From the NCBI GenBank assembly GCA_903929485.1, contig CAIYUY010000040.1:1-53082 (forward strand): 53,082 nucleotides of DNA. The letters are read 5' to 3'. Positions 36,789 to 44,769 of this stretch are shown here, piece after piece. This DNA is from an uncultured Desulfuromonadales bacterium (GTDB lineage: Bacteria; Desulfobacterota; Desulfuromonadia; Geobacterales; CAIOGM01). Position 1 is the stretch's first letter. Each line of letters opens with the position of its first letter. The notes under the pieces are model-generated. The model worked only from the letters and a program-made list of their open reading frames with translations, had not been told where the DNA came from and did no database searches. A program made the position numbers and the translations under genes.

Positions 36789-36820
36789 TAACTATCCCCG
36801 GTCATCTTGCTAGGTGTCAT

Positions 36821-36836
36821 TGTCCGTTAAGGGACA
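36821..36836. promoter_or_regulatory. TGTCC-N6-GGACA palindrome in the leader of the GGDEF gene
   Basis: TGTCCGTTAAGGGACA has perfect 5-bp arms. Its centre is about 45 bp downstream of the -12 element at 36873, the same distance as at the mcp promoter. Confidence 0.6.
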
Positions 36837-36872
36837 CTCAAACCAAAAATGAGGACTCCGCAGGGAGTTGTT

Positions 36873-36888
36873 GCCAGAACCATGCCAA
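36873..36888 (-). promoter_or_regulatory. Sigma-54-type (-24/-12) promoter of the GGDEF gene starting at 36788
   Basis: On the minus strand the sequence is TTGGCATGGTTCTGGC. It has the invariant GG and GC at correct spacing and shares the unusual TTCTGGC end with the mcp promoter at 5934. The predicted start is near 36861, about 73 bases before the ATG. Confidence 0.6.
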
Positions 36889-36938
36889 AACATATTTTGT
36901 CATATTTCAGTAAGTTACATGCAGGCATGCAGCACAAG

Positions 36939-36956
36939 TTGTCCCCTGCGGGACAA
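36939..36956. promoter_or_regulatory. TTGTCCC-N4-GGGACAA palindrome upstream of the GGDEF promoter
   Basis: TTGTCCCCTGCGGGACAA is a perfect 7-4-7 palindrome, the same form as 5848-5865 in front of mcp. Its centre is about 60 bp upstream of the -24 element, a normal place for an activator site. Confidence 0.7.
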
Positions 36957-37019
36957 GAGGTAAGGAGGAGAGCGAGGGGGCAAGAGAATCAGGAGAGGAT
37001 TATGAAAGGATTGTGAATA

Positions 37020-38342
37020 TCATCTCCGCCCGATTCCACTGACCGGGCCATGAAAATAACAGGTTACCTTCTGCTCGGCTTTATCCCGATACATCCTCCT
37101 GTCACTGAGTTTTAGAGCTTCCCCAAGCATCCCGCCATTTTCCGCGGAACCGACTCCGAAGGCAATGCTCACCTGACCATTGGTTATTTCCGAAGAGTTC
37201 ATGATCCTCTCCACCGCGTCCTCGGCAACGCTCTTCCGGGTTTCCGGCATAAGAATCGCAAATTCATCCCCCCCGATCCGGGCAACCACATCCCCGGCGC
37301 GAAACGCCCTGAGAATGATCCGCGCCGCCAGCCGGATCACCTGATCACCAGCCGCGTGTCCTTGGCAGTCATTTATCATTTTAAGCCCGTTCACATCAGC
37401 CATGACAATACCGATGGGAAACGTTCCCTCCCTGGAGAGCCGTTCCAGCTCTTCATCAAAAAACGTCCGGTTGTAGAGACCGGTCAGCTTGTCGTGAGAA
37501 CCCACATGACGAAGCATCTCTTCGTTTTTTTTCTGCTCGGTTATATCCTCCATGGCCAGAAGGATGATGTGCGATCCGATATCTTTCCGGTAAATCTGCC
37601 GAGCGTTGAGTCTGATAATCTTGCGCCCGATAACGGGAAAATCAGCCTCTACGTCATAGCCGCTGAATACGGAATCGTTGGGGAGAATCTCCTCGAACAG
37701 CAGCCGCAGGCGCGGAAGGTCCCACTGACGGCTTCCCAGGTCATAAATAAAATTTCCCAGAGTTTCCTTCGGCGTAACCATGAACATATCGTAAAAACTC
37801 TGGTTGGCGCTGAGAATTTTCAGTGCGGAATCCAGCACCACCAGCGGCTTACGCACGGTTTCCACGATATTCTCGGCATATTCCCGGGCGTCCCGAACTT
37901 CCCCCAGCAGACGCTCCAGATTCTCGTTTTGCTGGTTAAGCCGGCGTTGCAGAAAACTTATCTTCAAATGAGTTTGAACGCGTGCGTAGACCTCATCCAG
38001 CTGGAAGGGCTTGGTCACGTAGTCCACTCCCCCTACGCGGAACGCTTTAACCTTGTCCACTGTTTCATTCATCGCGCTGACAAAGATTACGGGGATCTCC
38101 TGGAGCAGCCCATCGGCTTTGAGCAGCCGGCAGAGTTCGTAGCCGTCCATTAACGGCATATCTATATCCAGCAGAATCAGGTCGGGCGGTGTCGCGCGTG
38201 CTGCCTGTAGCGCCAGTTTGCCGCTGAGAACGACTTGCGTTGCGTACCCTCGCGCAGCCAGCATTTTCTCCAGAAGCAGAACATTGGCGAGATTGTCGTC
38301 CACGATGAGAATATTTGGGGCTTTCTCCTCCGCGATCTTCAT
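37020..38342 (-). CDS. Response regulator diguanylate cyclase, REC-PAS-GGDEF
   Basis: 440 residues, soluble. A receiver domain (about 1-125; phosphoacceptor Asp59 in LILLDIDMP, Lys in YVTKPF) is followed by a short coiled coil, a PAS domain (about 155-275) and GGDEF (about 285-435) with intact RIGGDEF and I-site RAGD. The PAS-GGDEF part matches the cyclases at 35100 and 39145. Phosphorylation by an unlinked kinase would presumably raise c-di-GMP output. I chose the ATG at 38342 (MKIAEEK), with AGGGGG 7 bases upstream; the frame is open 21 codons further up. A sigma-54-type promoter lies 53 bp upstream. Confidence 0.92.
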   Translation of the reverse strand: MKIAEEKAPNILIVDDNLANVLLLEKMLAARGYATQVVLSGKLALQAARATPPDLILLDIDMPLMDGYELCRLLKADGLLQEIPVIFVSAMNETVDKVKAFRVGGVDYVTKPFQLDEVYARVQTHLKISFLQRRLNQQNENLERLLGEVRDAREYAENIVETVRKPLVVLDSALKILSANQSFYDMFMVTPKETLGNFIYDLGSRQWDLPRLRLLFEEILPNDSVFSGYDVEADFPVIGRKIIRLNARQIYRKDIGSHIILLAMEDITEQKKNEEMLRHVGSHDKLTGLYNRTFFDEELERLSREGTFPIGIVMADVNGLKMINDCQGHAAGDQVIRLAARIILRAFRAGDVVARIGGDEFAILMPETRKSVAEDAVERIMNSSEITNGQVSIAFGVGSAENGGMLGEALKLSDRRMYRDKAEQKVTCYFHGPVSGIGRR

Positions 38343-38394
38343 CATGAAACCCCCTGATAACAATTTCTTCCCTGACTCAACAAAAGAATCTTTT

Positions 38395-38410
38395 GCAACA
38401 AACATGCCTG
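38395..38410 (-). promoter_or_regulatory. Sigma-54-type promoter of the REC-PAS-GGDEF gene
   Basis: On the minus strand CAGGCATGTTTGTTGC matches GGCAYG-N4-TTGC with correct GG-GC spacing. It is very close to the promoter at 41580-41595. The predicted leader is about 40 bases. Confidence 0.55.
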
Positions 38411-38581
38411 ATGGAAACTACTAAGAGGGGGAATTTTATATGCTGATTTCGCGGGGAAAGCCGTGAAACGAGGAGCGATGAAAAAAAAACCAGGAGATGA
38501 CCTGTCATATTCGAAGGAACCGCCATATACGGCAATTCCATCGGAATGACGAAACGTACGTGACTGCCATCATCCCGTTGG

Positions 38582-38977
38582 CTATCCGGAGATACCGCGG
38601 GTGACTGGGCTGAGCAGCGCCCGGTACTCCGGCGCCCCGTTGGGGCATTGAGCCGCGGTCGCCTCCAATCTGCCATGGAACAGGGATCCGTCACGTTTCC
38701 TCATCCGCAGGTCACATCTCTGCATCTTTCCCGTGGCCAGAAGCTGTTGTCGATGGAGAGAATAGATATCCTGGTCTTCGTGAAAGATGAAACGGGTTAA
38801 CGGCTGCCAGAGCATCGTCACCCGGGCCGCCCCCAGCAGGATCGCCGTGATCAGATTGACATGGGAGATGAGTCCCTGGTCATTGAGGCGGAGAAAACCC
38901 ACCGGTGGCAGCTCGCACAGGTGGAAATGTTCGGCGCCGAACTCTTTCAGGGGTATCCCGCTTCCTTGTTGTGCCAT
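38582..38977 (-). CDS. Orphan PAS-domain protein
   Basis: 131 residues consisting almost only of one PAS domain (CELPPVGFLRLNDQGLISHVN, then FIFHEDQDIYSLHRQQLLATGK and CDLRMRKRDGSLFHGRLEAT). The chain ends right after the PAS fold, where kinases of this family go on into another domain, so it may be a stand-alone sensor or the remnant of a kinase. AGGGAG lies 7 bases before the chosen ATG. The frame stays open up to a TTG at 39148 that would overlap the upstream GGDEF stop as TTGA, so a longer form is possible. Confidence 0.65.
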   Translation of the reverse strand: MAQQGSGIPLKEFGAEHFHLCELPPVGFLRLNDQGLISHVNLITAILLGAARVTMLWQPLTRFIFHEDQDIYSLHRQQLLATGKMQRCDLRMRKRDGSLFHGRLEATAAQCPNGAPEYRALLSPVTRGISG

Positions 38978-39144
38978 GATGCCGCTCCCTATTCGAACAA
39001 CTCCGTTTGCTGTTTCGTCTTTTTTTCCTGGGGGAAAGCGCGGTAGAGTGACGGCAACGCCCAGGCCAAGGCCGTCATAACGCTTATCATGATAGTTCCT
39101 CGCCAACCATCTCGCCATACTCGCCATGTTCAAATTTATCCGCT

Positions 39145-41511
39145 TCAACCTGCCGAATCGTGGCAGTAACAGGCTATCTTCTGCTCGGCTTTATCCCGAT
39201 ACATCCTTCTGTCACTAAGGTTCAAGGCTTCCCCGAGCATCCCTCCATTTTCCGCGAAACCGATTCCAAAGGCGATGCTCACCTGACCAGCCGTTATTTC
39301 GGGAGAATTCATGATCCTCGCCACTACCTCCTCCGCAACACTCTTTTCTGCTCCCGGAAGAAGAATCGCAAATTCATCACCCCCGATGCGGGCGACGATG
39401 TCCTCGGAGCGAAACACTCTCTTGATGATCCGTGACGCCAGCTGAATCAGCTGATCACCGGCGCCATGCCCCTGACTGTCGTTGATTTTTTTAAGACCGT
39501 TCACATCGGCCATGACGATACTGACGGGAAACAATCCGCCCGTTGCGAGCCGTTCCATCTCTTCATCAAAAAACGCCCGGTTGTAAAGACCGGTCAACCT
39601 GTCGTGAGAACCGACGTAACGGAGCATCTCTTCAATTTTCTTCTGCTTGGTTATATCTTCCAGAGACAGAAGGATGATGTTGGGACCGATATTCCCCTGG
39701 ATGATTTGCCGGGCGTTCAGCAGAATAGTTCTGCTGCCGATGGCGCGAAACTCATGTTCCACTTCATAGTTGTTTATCACCGTATCATTGGTGAAAATAT
39801 TCTCCAGGAGGGATCGCAGGCGGGGAATGTCCCATTGCCGGTTGCCCAGATCATAAATAAATTTACCGACAGTCTCCTGGGAGGTCGCCTTGAAGGTGTC
39901 GTAGAAGCTCTGGTTGGCGGAAAGAATCATCAGCTCCAAATCCAGCACCACCAGCGGCTCGCGGACGGTTTCCACTATATTCTCCGCGTATTTCCGGGCA
40001 TTCTGGACTTGCGCCGCCAGCTCCTTCCGCTCGGTTATGTCGGTATGAATAATAACGACCCCCTTCCTTAAACCTTTCAGCCTGGATACCCGCATGATAA
40101 ACCACCGTCGTTCACCGGGAGAGACACAGCCGTACTCCATGGAAAAGGCATCCTTTTCACCCAATAAAACCGCCCTTATCCCTTGCTGCACCGCGGCGCA
40201 CTCTTCACAATCTTCCTCACCATCGCTTCGTCGCGCATCCAGGTACTGCTTGCCCATATCGCTCGTTACGACGCAGGAGTCGGCACTATTCTCCGCCGAC
40301 AAATTGCGCCACGTTTCATTCACCGCGATGATGACCCCCTTGGGATCAAGGACGACAATACCGGACGTCAGTGAATCCATGATATCCATGGCGAAATATT
40401 CACTCTCCTTCAGATCGGCGGTCAGCTTTTCCGACATCCGCATCGCTTGCCGGCGAGTGCTCAGAAGAGAGCGGATCAAGGCGAACAAAAGAATGGTAAC
40501 CGCACCGCCGCCAAGCATGGTGAGCCATACTCCCAGATAACCAGCGGTGAAGAGCCCTTCCCTGTTTTGGGTAAAGCGGAGAGTCCAGGGGCGACCAGCG
40601 ACTTGAATCTGTCGTGTAAATAGATATTTTTTCGGTTGTTTCCTCTCCGCGGCAGTGAGGGTTTCGTAGAGGAGAGTTTGGGGCGATTGCCGCAAACCGT
40701 CAAAGAGCTGAAGCTGAATCCTCTCTTTTCCCTCCCCGGCGCGACGGCCGAGTATTCCCTCCATCAGATCGTTCATCCGATGGGGGCTATAGACCCAGCC
40801 GAGAAGCGCGACGCGGCGCTGCGCCACCGTTTCAACCGGAAGAGCCCTGCTGTAGACCGGGAAATAGATCAGGGTGCCGGCCTGAACATCGACGCCGTTT
40901 TCTTGTATCAGAAGAACTTTGGCGGAGAGCGCCCCCCCCCCCGTATCCCGCGCCTGTTCCAAAGCGGCCCGGCGAACCGGTTCCGCAAGCATGTCGTAAC
41001 CGAAAGCCCGCAGGTTGCGGCCGGAAAAAGGTTCCAGATAGGTGACGGGAGCGTAAAACTTTCTATCACCGGCCGGTTTCACCGCATATTCAGGAAACCC
41101 TTCGCTCCGTACTCCCCGAAGATGCCGGGCAAGCCCCGCGCGGGTGATCAGCGGCGCGAATCCGAATCCCTGGATACCGGAGAGTTGTTGCTCCGGCTTC
41201 CGGTAGCGGGCAAAAACATGCCATTGCCGCCGCGTAACCTTTTCCGACGCGTCGAACAGCGCCGCGCCGCTCTGCAAAAGGATCACCTCGCTCTCAAACC
41301 GGTCGGCGATCTTTTCTTGAATCACGATACAGCGAGAGGTGAATTCCAGCTCGGCGATCCTGTCCAGACCGGATTTCATCCGCCATGTGGCCGCGACGGT
41401 GAGCAGCAGGCCCACCGCCAGGATTGACCGGCTCCTCCCTATCCAACAGGGAGACGGCGCGAGGGGAGTGTCGCCGCTTTCGGCTTTTGCCGTGAAGGGC
41501 ATAGTTATCAT
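39145..41511 (-). CDS. Membrane diguanylate cyclase, CHASE-PAS-PAS-GGDEF
   Basis: 788 residues. TM1 is at about 22-42, a periplasmic CHASE domain at about 50-300 (FYAPVTYLEP, FGYDMLAEP, TLIYFPVYSR), TM2 at about 320-345 and two PAS domains at about 370-625. GGDEF is at about 635-780 with intact RIGGDEF and I-site RSED. It should turn an extracellular small-molecule signal into c-di-GMP. The CHASE domain resembles that of the histidine kinase at 335-2677. I chose the ATG at 41511 (MITMPFTAK), with GGAGG 7 bases upstream; the paralogue at 35100 starts the same way. A sigma-54-type promoter lies 69 bp upstream. Confidence 0.94.
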   Translation of the reverse strand: MITMPFTAKAESGDTPLAPSPCWIGRSRSILAVGLLLTVAATWRMKSGLDRIAELEFTSRCIVIQEKIADRFESEVILLQSGAALFDASEKVTRRQWHVFARYRKPEQQLSGIQGFGFAPLITRAGLARHLRGVRSEGFPEYAVKPAGDRKFYAPVTYLEPFSGRNLRAFGYDMLAEPVRRAALEQARDTGGGALSAKVLLIQENGVDVQAGTLIYFPVYSRALPVETVAQRRVALLGWVYSPHRMNDLMEGILGRRAGEGKERIQLQLFDGLRQSPQTLLYETLTAAERKQPKKYLFTRQIQVAGRPWTLRFTQNREGLFTAGYLGVWLTMLGGGAVTILLFALIRSLLSTRRQAMRMSEKLTADLKESEYFAMDIMDSLTSGIVVLDPKGVIIAVNETWRNLSAENSADSCVVTSDMGKQYLDARRSDGEEDCEECAAVQQGIRAVLLGEKDAFSMEYGCVSPGERRWFIMRVSRLKGLRKGVVIIHTDITERKELAAQVQNARKYAENIVETVREPLVVLDLELMILSANQSFYDTFKATSQETVGKFIYDLGNRQWDIPRLRSLLENIFTNDTVINNYEVEHEFRAIGSRTILLNARQIIQGNIGPNIILLSLEDITKQKKIEEMLRYVGSHDRLTGLYNRAFFDEEMERLATGGLFPVSIVMADVNGLKKINDSQGHGAGDQLIQLASRIIKRVFRSEDIVARIGGDEFAILLPGAEKSVAEEVVARIMNSPEITAGQVSIAFGIGFAENGGMLGEALNLSDRRMYRDKAEQKIACYCHDSAG

Positions 41512-41533
41512 GAATATTCCTCCAGTCATGCAA

Positions 41534-41557
41534 ATTCCCGATTACACCCTCGGGAAT
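41534..41557. promoter_or_regulatory. Inverted repeat in the leader of the CHASE-GGDEF gene
   Basis: ATTCCCGA and TCGGGAAT are perfect 8-bp arms with an 8-base loop, between the -12 element and the ATG. It could be an operator or an mRNA hairpin. Confidence 0.45.
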
Positions 41558-41579
41558 GACAATTATCTTGGAGGCCAAA

Positions 41580-41595
41580 GCAACAAACGTGCCGG
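41580..41595 (-). promoter_or_regulatory. Sigma-54-type promoter of the CHASE-GGDEF gene
   Basis: On the minus strand CCGGCACGTTTGTTGC matches GGCACG-N4-TTGC perfectly; only the first two T positions of the long consensus differ. A TGTCC half-site directly abuts it upstream (TTGTCCGGCACG). Confidence 0.65.
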
Positions 41596-41790
41596 ACAAG
41601 AGATCTCAATGCTAATAAGTATAAATGGCTAATTTGACACATGGTAAGACAAATTTGAAGGGTAAGCGAGGGGTATAAACCGTCGAAAATTTTCCCGTCA
41701 CGGTACGGAACCGTCAGATATGAAAGGTTGATCCATAAAAAACAGGAAAAAACGGGTTGAACCGGGCGGAGGAAGGATAAGGTGGAAGCG

Positions 41791-43377
41791 TTAGTCGCGG
41801 CGAATACCGTATTTCCGCATCCGGGCCCGAAGAGTACTGGGGTTGAGACCGAGAAGGAGGGCCGCGCCGCCGGCGCCTTCAACTCGCCATCCGGTTTTCC
41901 TGAGCATTGCAAGAATGTGGCGCTGCTCCAGATCGGCCAGTTCCTTGGGCTCCTCAGCCACCGGTTCCGCCGTCTTGCGGTCGGGCTCCAACCGATCCAG
42001 GAGCTGCAGCAAGGCGCCGTTGCTGATGATGATCGCCCGCTCGATAACACTTTCCAGTTCACGCACGTTGCCCGGCCAGCGGCGCTCCTGAAGGAGAGCC
42101 AGTAACTCCCTGGGGATGGTGGCGACCTTTTTACCGATCTTCTTGTTGAATTTAGCGACGAAATGATTCACCAAGAGCGGAATATCTTCCTTGCGCTGCC
42201 TCAGCGGCGGGATCGTGATGGGAAAAACATTGAGCCGATAAAAGAGATCCTCCCGGAACCTGCCGTTTTTGATCTCTTCCTCCAGGTTCCGGTTGGTGGC
42301 CGCGATGATCCGAACCTTGACCTTGATGGTCCGCCCACCTCCCAACCGCTCGAACTCGCCATCCTGGATGACCCGGAGGAGCTTTGGTTGCAACTCCAAC
42401 GGCATCTCCCCTATCTCGTCCAGAAAAATAGTGCCGCCATCGGCCAGCTCGAACCGCCCGAGCTGTCGTTCATGGGCCCCGCTGAAAGCGCCTTTTTCAT
42501 GGCCGAAGAGTTCGCTTTCCACCAGATTCGCCGGCAGCGACGTGCAGTTGACCGTTATCATCGGCCGCTCCTTGCAGGCGCTGCGACTATGGATGGCGCG
42601 TGCAACCACCCCCTTGCCGGTGCCGGTCTCTCCCAGAAGGAGGACCGTCGCATTCTGGGCCGCCACCTGCTCGATCTTGAAAAAAACATAGGCCAACGCG
42701 GCGCTATTCCCGATGATCTCGCCGAAATTGTACTCCCGGGCGACCTCCTGATGCAGGTAGATGTTCTCGGCCTGGAGCCTCTCTTTCAGCCGGGAGATCT
42801 CTTCATAGGCCTCCTTCAGGGACAGTTCCGTTTTCTGGTGCTCGTATATTTTTCCAATAAGCTGCCGATTCGCGTCGATCAGCTTTTCGGTCCGCGCCTC
42901 TACGATTATCTCCAGGTCGTCATGAGCTTTTTGCAGCGCCTCAGCCAACTGCTTCCGTTGGGTGATGTCTTCCATGGCCAAAAGGATACTGTGCAGGCCG
43001 ACACGATCCCGGAAAATCTGCCGGGCGTTGAGGAGAATAATCTTTTTGCCGATGCCGGGGAAATCATGCTCCACCTCGTAACCGTTGAACAGGGTATCGT
43101 TGGGGAGAATATTCTCAAAGAGTATCCGCAACTTGGGAATATCCCACTGACGATTTCCCAGGGCGTGGATGAACTGACCGATGGTTTCCTCCGGCGTCAC
43201 CTTGAAGGTATCGTAGAAGCTATGGTTGGCGATGAGAACCTTCAGATCGGAATTAAGCACCAACAGCGGCTCGCGCACGGTCTCCACGATACTGGCGGCG
43301 TATTCCCGGGCATCCCGGATTTCCGCCGCCAACCGTTCCACGGCTATTTTCAGATTTTCAACTCCGCCGATTCCCAT
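41791..43377 (-). CDS. Sigma-54-dependent transcriptional activator, PAS-AAA-Fis
   Basis: 528 residues. A PAS domain (about 10-140) is the same type as in the three GGDEF proteins downstream ([29 protein letters not shown]). A coiled coil (about 145-210) leads to the AAA+ domain: Walker A GETGTGKG, Walker [11 protein letters not shown], and the sigma-54 contact loop, here GAFSGA in place of GAFTGA (about 296-301). A Fis-type helix-turn-helix closes the protein ([25 protein letters not shown]). No receiver domain is present, so control is probably through PAS. It lies upstream of three genes with -24/-12 promoters and is the natural candidate to drive them. Start: ATG at 43377 after GAGGGG. 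Confidence 0.94.
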   Translation of the reverse strand: MGIGGVENLKIAVERLAAEIRDAREYAASIVETVREPLLVLNSDLKVLIANHSFYDTFKVTPEETIGQFIHALGNRQWDIPKLRILFENILPNDTLFNGYEVEHDFPGIGKKIILLNARQIFRDRVGLHSILLAMEDITQRKQLAEALQKAHDDLEIIVEARTEKLIDANRQLIGKIYEHQKTELSLKEAYEEISRLKERLQAENIYLHQEVAREYNFGEIIGNSAALAYVFFKIEQVAAQNATVLLLGETGTGKGVVARAIHSRSACKERPMITVNCTSLPANLVESELFGHEKGAFSGAHERQLGRFELADGGTIFLDEIGEMPLELQPKLLRVIQDGEFERLGGGRTIKVKVRIIAATNRNLEEEIKNGRFREDLFYRLNVFPITIPPLRQRKEDIPLLVNHFVAKFNKKIGKKVATIPRELLALLQERRWPGNVRELESVIERAIIISNGALLQLLDRLEPDRKTAEPVAEEPKELADLEQRHILAMLRKTGWRVEGAGGAALLLGLNPSTLRARMRKYGIRRD

Positions 43378-43381
43378 TATC

Positions 43382-43409
43382 ACCCCTCGGATTTTTTTGA
43401 AAGAGGGGT
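43382..43409 (-). promoter_or_regulatory. Inverted repeat covering the activator's ribosome-binding site
   Basis: ACCCCTC and GAGGGGT are perfect 7-bp arms separated by 14 bases. On the minus strand the second arm is the Shine-Dalgarno sequence of the activator gene. In mRNA it could hide the ribosome site; in DNA it could be an autoregulatory operator just downstream of the -10 box. Confidence 0.45.
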
Positions 43410-43410
43410 T

Positions 43411-43440
43411 AATATAGCATAATTTCGTCTAATTCAGCAA
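43411..43440 (-). promoter_or_regulatory. Sigma-70-type promoter of the activator gene
   Basis: On the minus strand TTGCTG, an 18-bp spacer, then TATATT with an extended TGC before it. It ends 34 bp before the ATG. Confidence 0.5.
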
Positions 43441-43521
43441 AAAAAAGCGAAACAAGAAACGTCGCCTCTCCAATCGACTTCTCTCTCGCTTCTTCCACCA
43501 GTGGCGGCAAAAAAGGGCGAA

Positions 43522-43842
43522 TCAACATCGAAGTGCCGAAATCACCTCTGCTCCCGCCGTTGACGCAATGGTGTCGAACCTGATCTCCGGCTCTTTGGTG
43601 AGCAGCTTCATGGCGCCCATGAGGACTCCGAAATGGACGGACTTCAGATGAGTCTCAAGCTCTTTACGACAACTCCATTCCTCGGTAAAAAACAGAACCT
43701 CTTCCGCCTCCAAATCCAGGGAGCAATTGCAGCTCAGGCACCCCTGCTCGCTTCGTATGGGGCCGAGAAGCGCTTTGAATGTTTGAATGAGCTCTTTTCT
43801 TTTTTCCGGCGAAACTGTTATTTTGATACTAAGATGCTTCAT
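43522..43842 (-). CDS. Antibiotic-biosynthesis-monooxygenase-fold protein (YgiN-like)
   Basis: 106 residues with the dimeric ferredoxin-like ABM fold: strand LSIKITVSPEKRKEL, GCLSCNCSLD in the middle strand, FFTEEWSCRKELETHLKSVHF with the conserved His, and a C-terminal amphipathic strand. Members include quinol monooxygenases and heme-degrading enzymes; the substrate here is unknown. I chose the ATG giving MKHLSIKITV, with AAGGAA 7 bases upstream; the frame is open 30 codons further up without a good ribosome site. It stands alone, divergent from the small gene at 44221. Confidence 0.8.
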   Translation of the reverse strand: MKHLSIKITVSPEKRKELIQTFKALLGPIRSEQGCLSCNCSLDLEAEEVLFFTEEWSCRKELETHLKSVHFGVLMGAMKLLTKEPEIRFDTIASTAGAEVISALRC

Positions 43843-44220
43843 GCTTTTTCCTTTGGACGGAGCTTGTTTACCGGGAAAACCCCACGTTTCATCGTGATCC
43901 GCCGAAAAGATGACATGCATTATTCGCACCAAAAAAGAACAGTCCGGAGAGCACCTCGCAACTGCTTGAATGTAAAGGTCGTATCAAAACAACAATGGAC
44001 GGCCGGAAGGGATAACTGTCGCCGGATGCCGTCACATCCGACGGAACCGTATTTTCATCCGACCGTACGACAGCCCGTGGTGAAACCGGTGGAAAAAGAA
44101 CTATTTTCACCTCCTGGGCGATCCACACCGGTTTTACGGGAGCCATGCCCCCATTTGCATTTTTTTCGAGTATACTACACTATGTCCTGCTTCATCACGA
44201 GCGCCTCAGGGAGTCGCACC
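43843..44220. other. 378-bp intergenic region between divergent small genes
   Basis: No gene is convincing here. It holds a 9-bp inverted repeat (AAACCGGTG at 44083-44091, CACCGGTTT at 44126-44134) enclosing a second, weaker stem, and a TATACT hexamer shortly before the gene at 44221. Nothing else was recognised. Confidence 0.5.
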
Positions 44221-44532
44221 ATGATCAACACGACTATCAAGGTAAAAACCCATCAGGGAAAAAGGGAAGAGCTCTCTGAACCATCCGAACCGAAACCGGG
44301 CCCATATCCACCGGATGGCATGGAGATCTTGATTCCAACCATCCATAAGGACAAGTATGCGGGAAGAGTCAGGGCGTCGGATCTTGAACTCCTCATCGAA
44401 AGGGGCGCCATTGCCGCATTTTGCCGGGCGGACGGCTGGGTTGAGGTGGGGAAGGATCCCATCCGGGGGAGGGGTGGGACCTATGGTGGCCCGGAACGGA
44501 GAAGAAAAATCACCATGGAAAATAACTATTGA
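44221..44532 (+). CDS. Small protein of unknown function with a GGPERRR tail
   Basis: 103 residues, soluble, no signal peptide. The order is a polar Pro-rich N-terminal half (SEPSEPKPGPYPPDG), then a compact domain AGRVRASDLELLIERGAIAAFCRADGWVEVG, then the basic tail GGTYGGPERRRK. The middle resembles short helical DNA- or protein-contact modules seen in other deltaproteobacterial small proteins, but I cannot assign a family. AGGGAG lies 7 bases before the ATG. The frame is open far upstream without a start that has a ribosome site. It precedes the SAM riboswitch by 60 bp. Confidence 0.65.
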   Translation: MINTTIKVKTHQGKREELSEPSEPKPGPYPPDGMEILIPTIHKDKYAGRVRASDLELLIERGAIAAFCRADGWVEVGKDPIRGRGGTYGGPERRRKITMENNY

Positions 44533-44595
44533 CATTTAAGAACCGATTTGCGACAGTTCCAAGAGTTATAGTTAAAAGACAACTGCATACACAAT

Positions 44596-44702
44596 TTCTT
44601 ATCAAGAGCGATCGAGGGACGGGCCCTACGACGTCGCGGCAACCTCCAGATGGAAGGTGCCAATTCCCGCGAAAACGTGCAACCGTTTTCGGAAGATAAG
44701 GA
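44596..44702 (+). ncRNA. SAM-I (S-box) riboswitch
   Basis: The canonical S-box order is present: CTTATC-AAGAG (P1 and start of P2), GAGGGAC-GGGCCC, then CGGCAACC, GGTGCCAATTCC and GATAAG closing P1 (CTTATC 44598-44603 with GATAAG 44695-44700). It binds S-adenosylmethionine. It controls the two trans-sulfuration genes that follow. Confidence 0.93.
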
Positions 44703-44721
44703 AGAGTGAGACCTGACAAGG

Positions 44722-44757
44722 AATCCTCTTCCGCACCCCGGAAGGGGATTTTTATTT
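44722..44757 (+). terminator. Riboswitch-controlled intrinsic terminator
   Basis: An 11-bp stem (44722-44732 with 44740-44750, one G-U pair) and a 7-base loop are followed by TTTATTT. The segment GGAAGAG (44700-44706), which overlaps the end of P1, can pair with CTCTTCC (44726-44732) as the antiterminator. High SAM should favour P1 and termination. Confidence 0.85.
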
Positions 44758-44769
44758 AGGAGAAACGGA

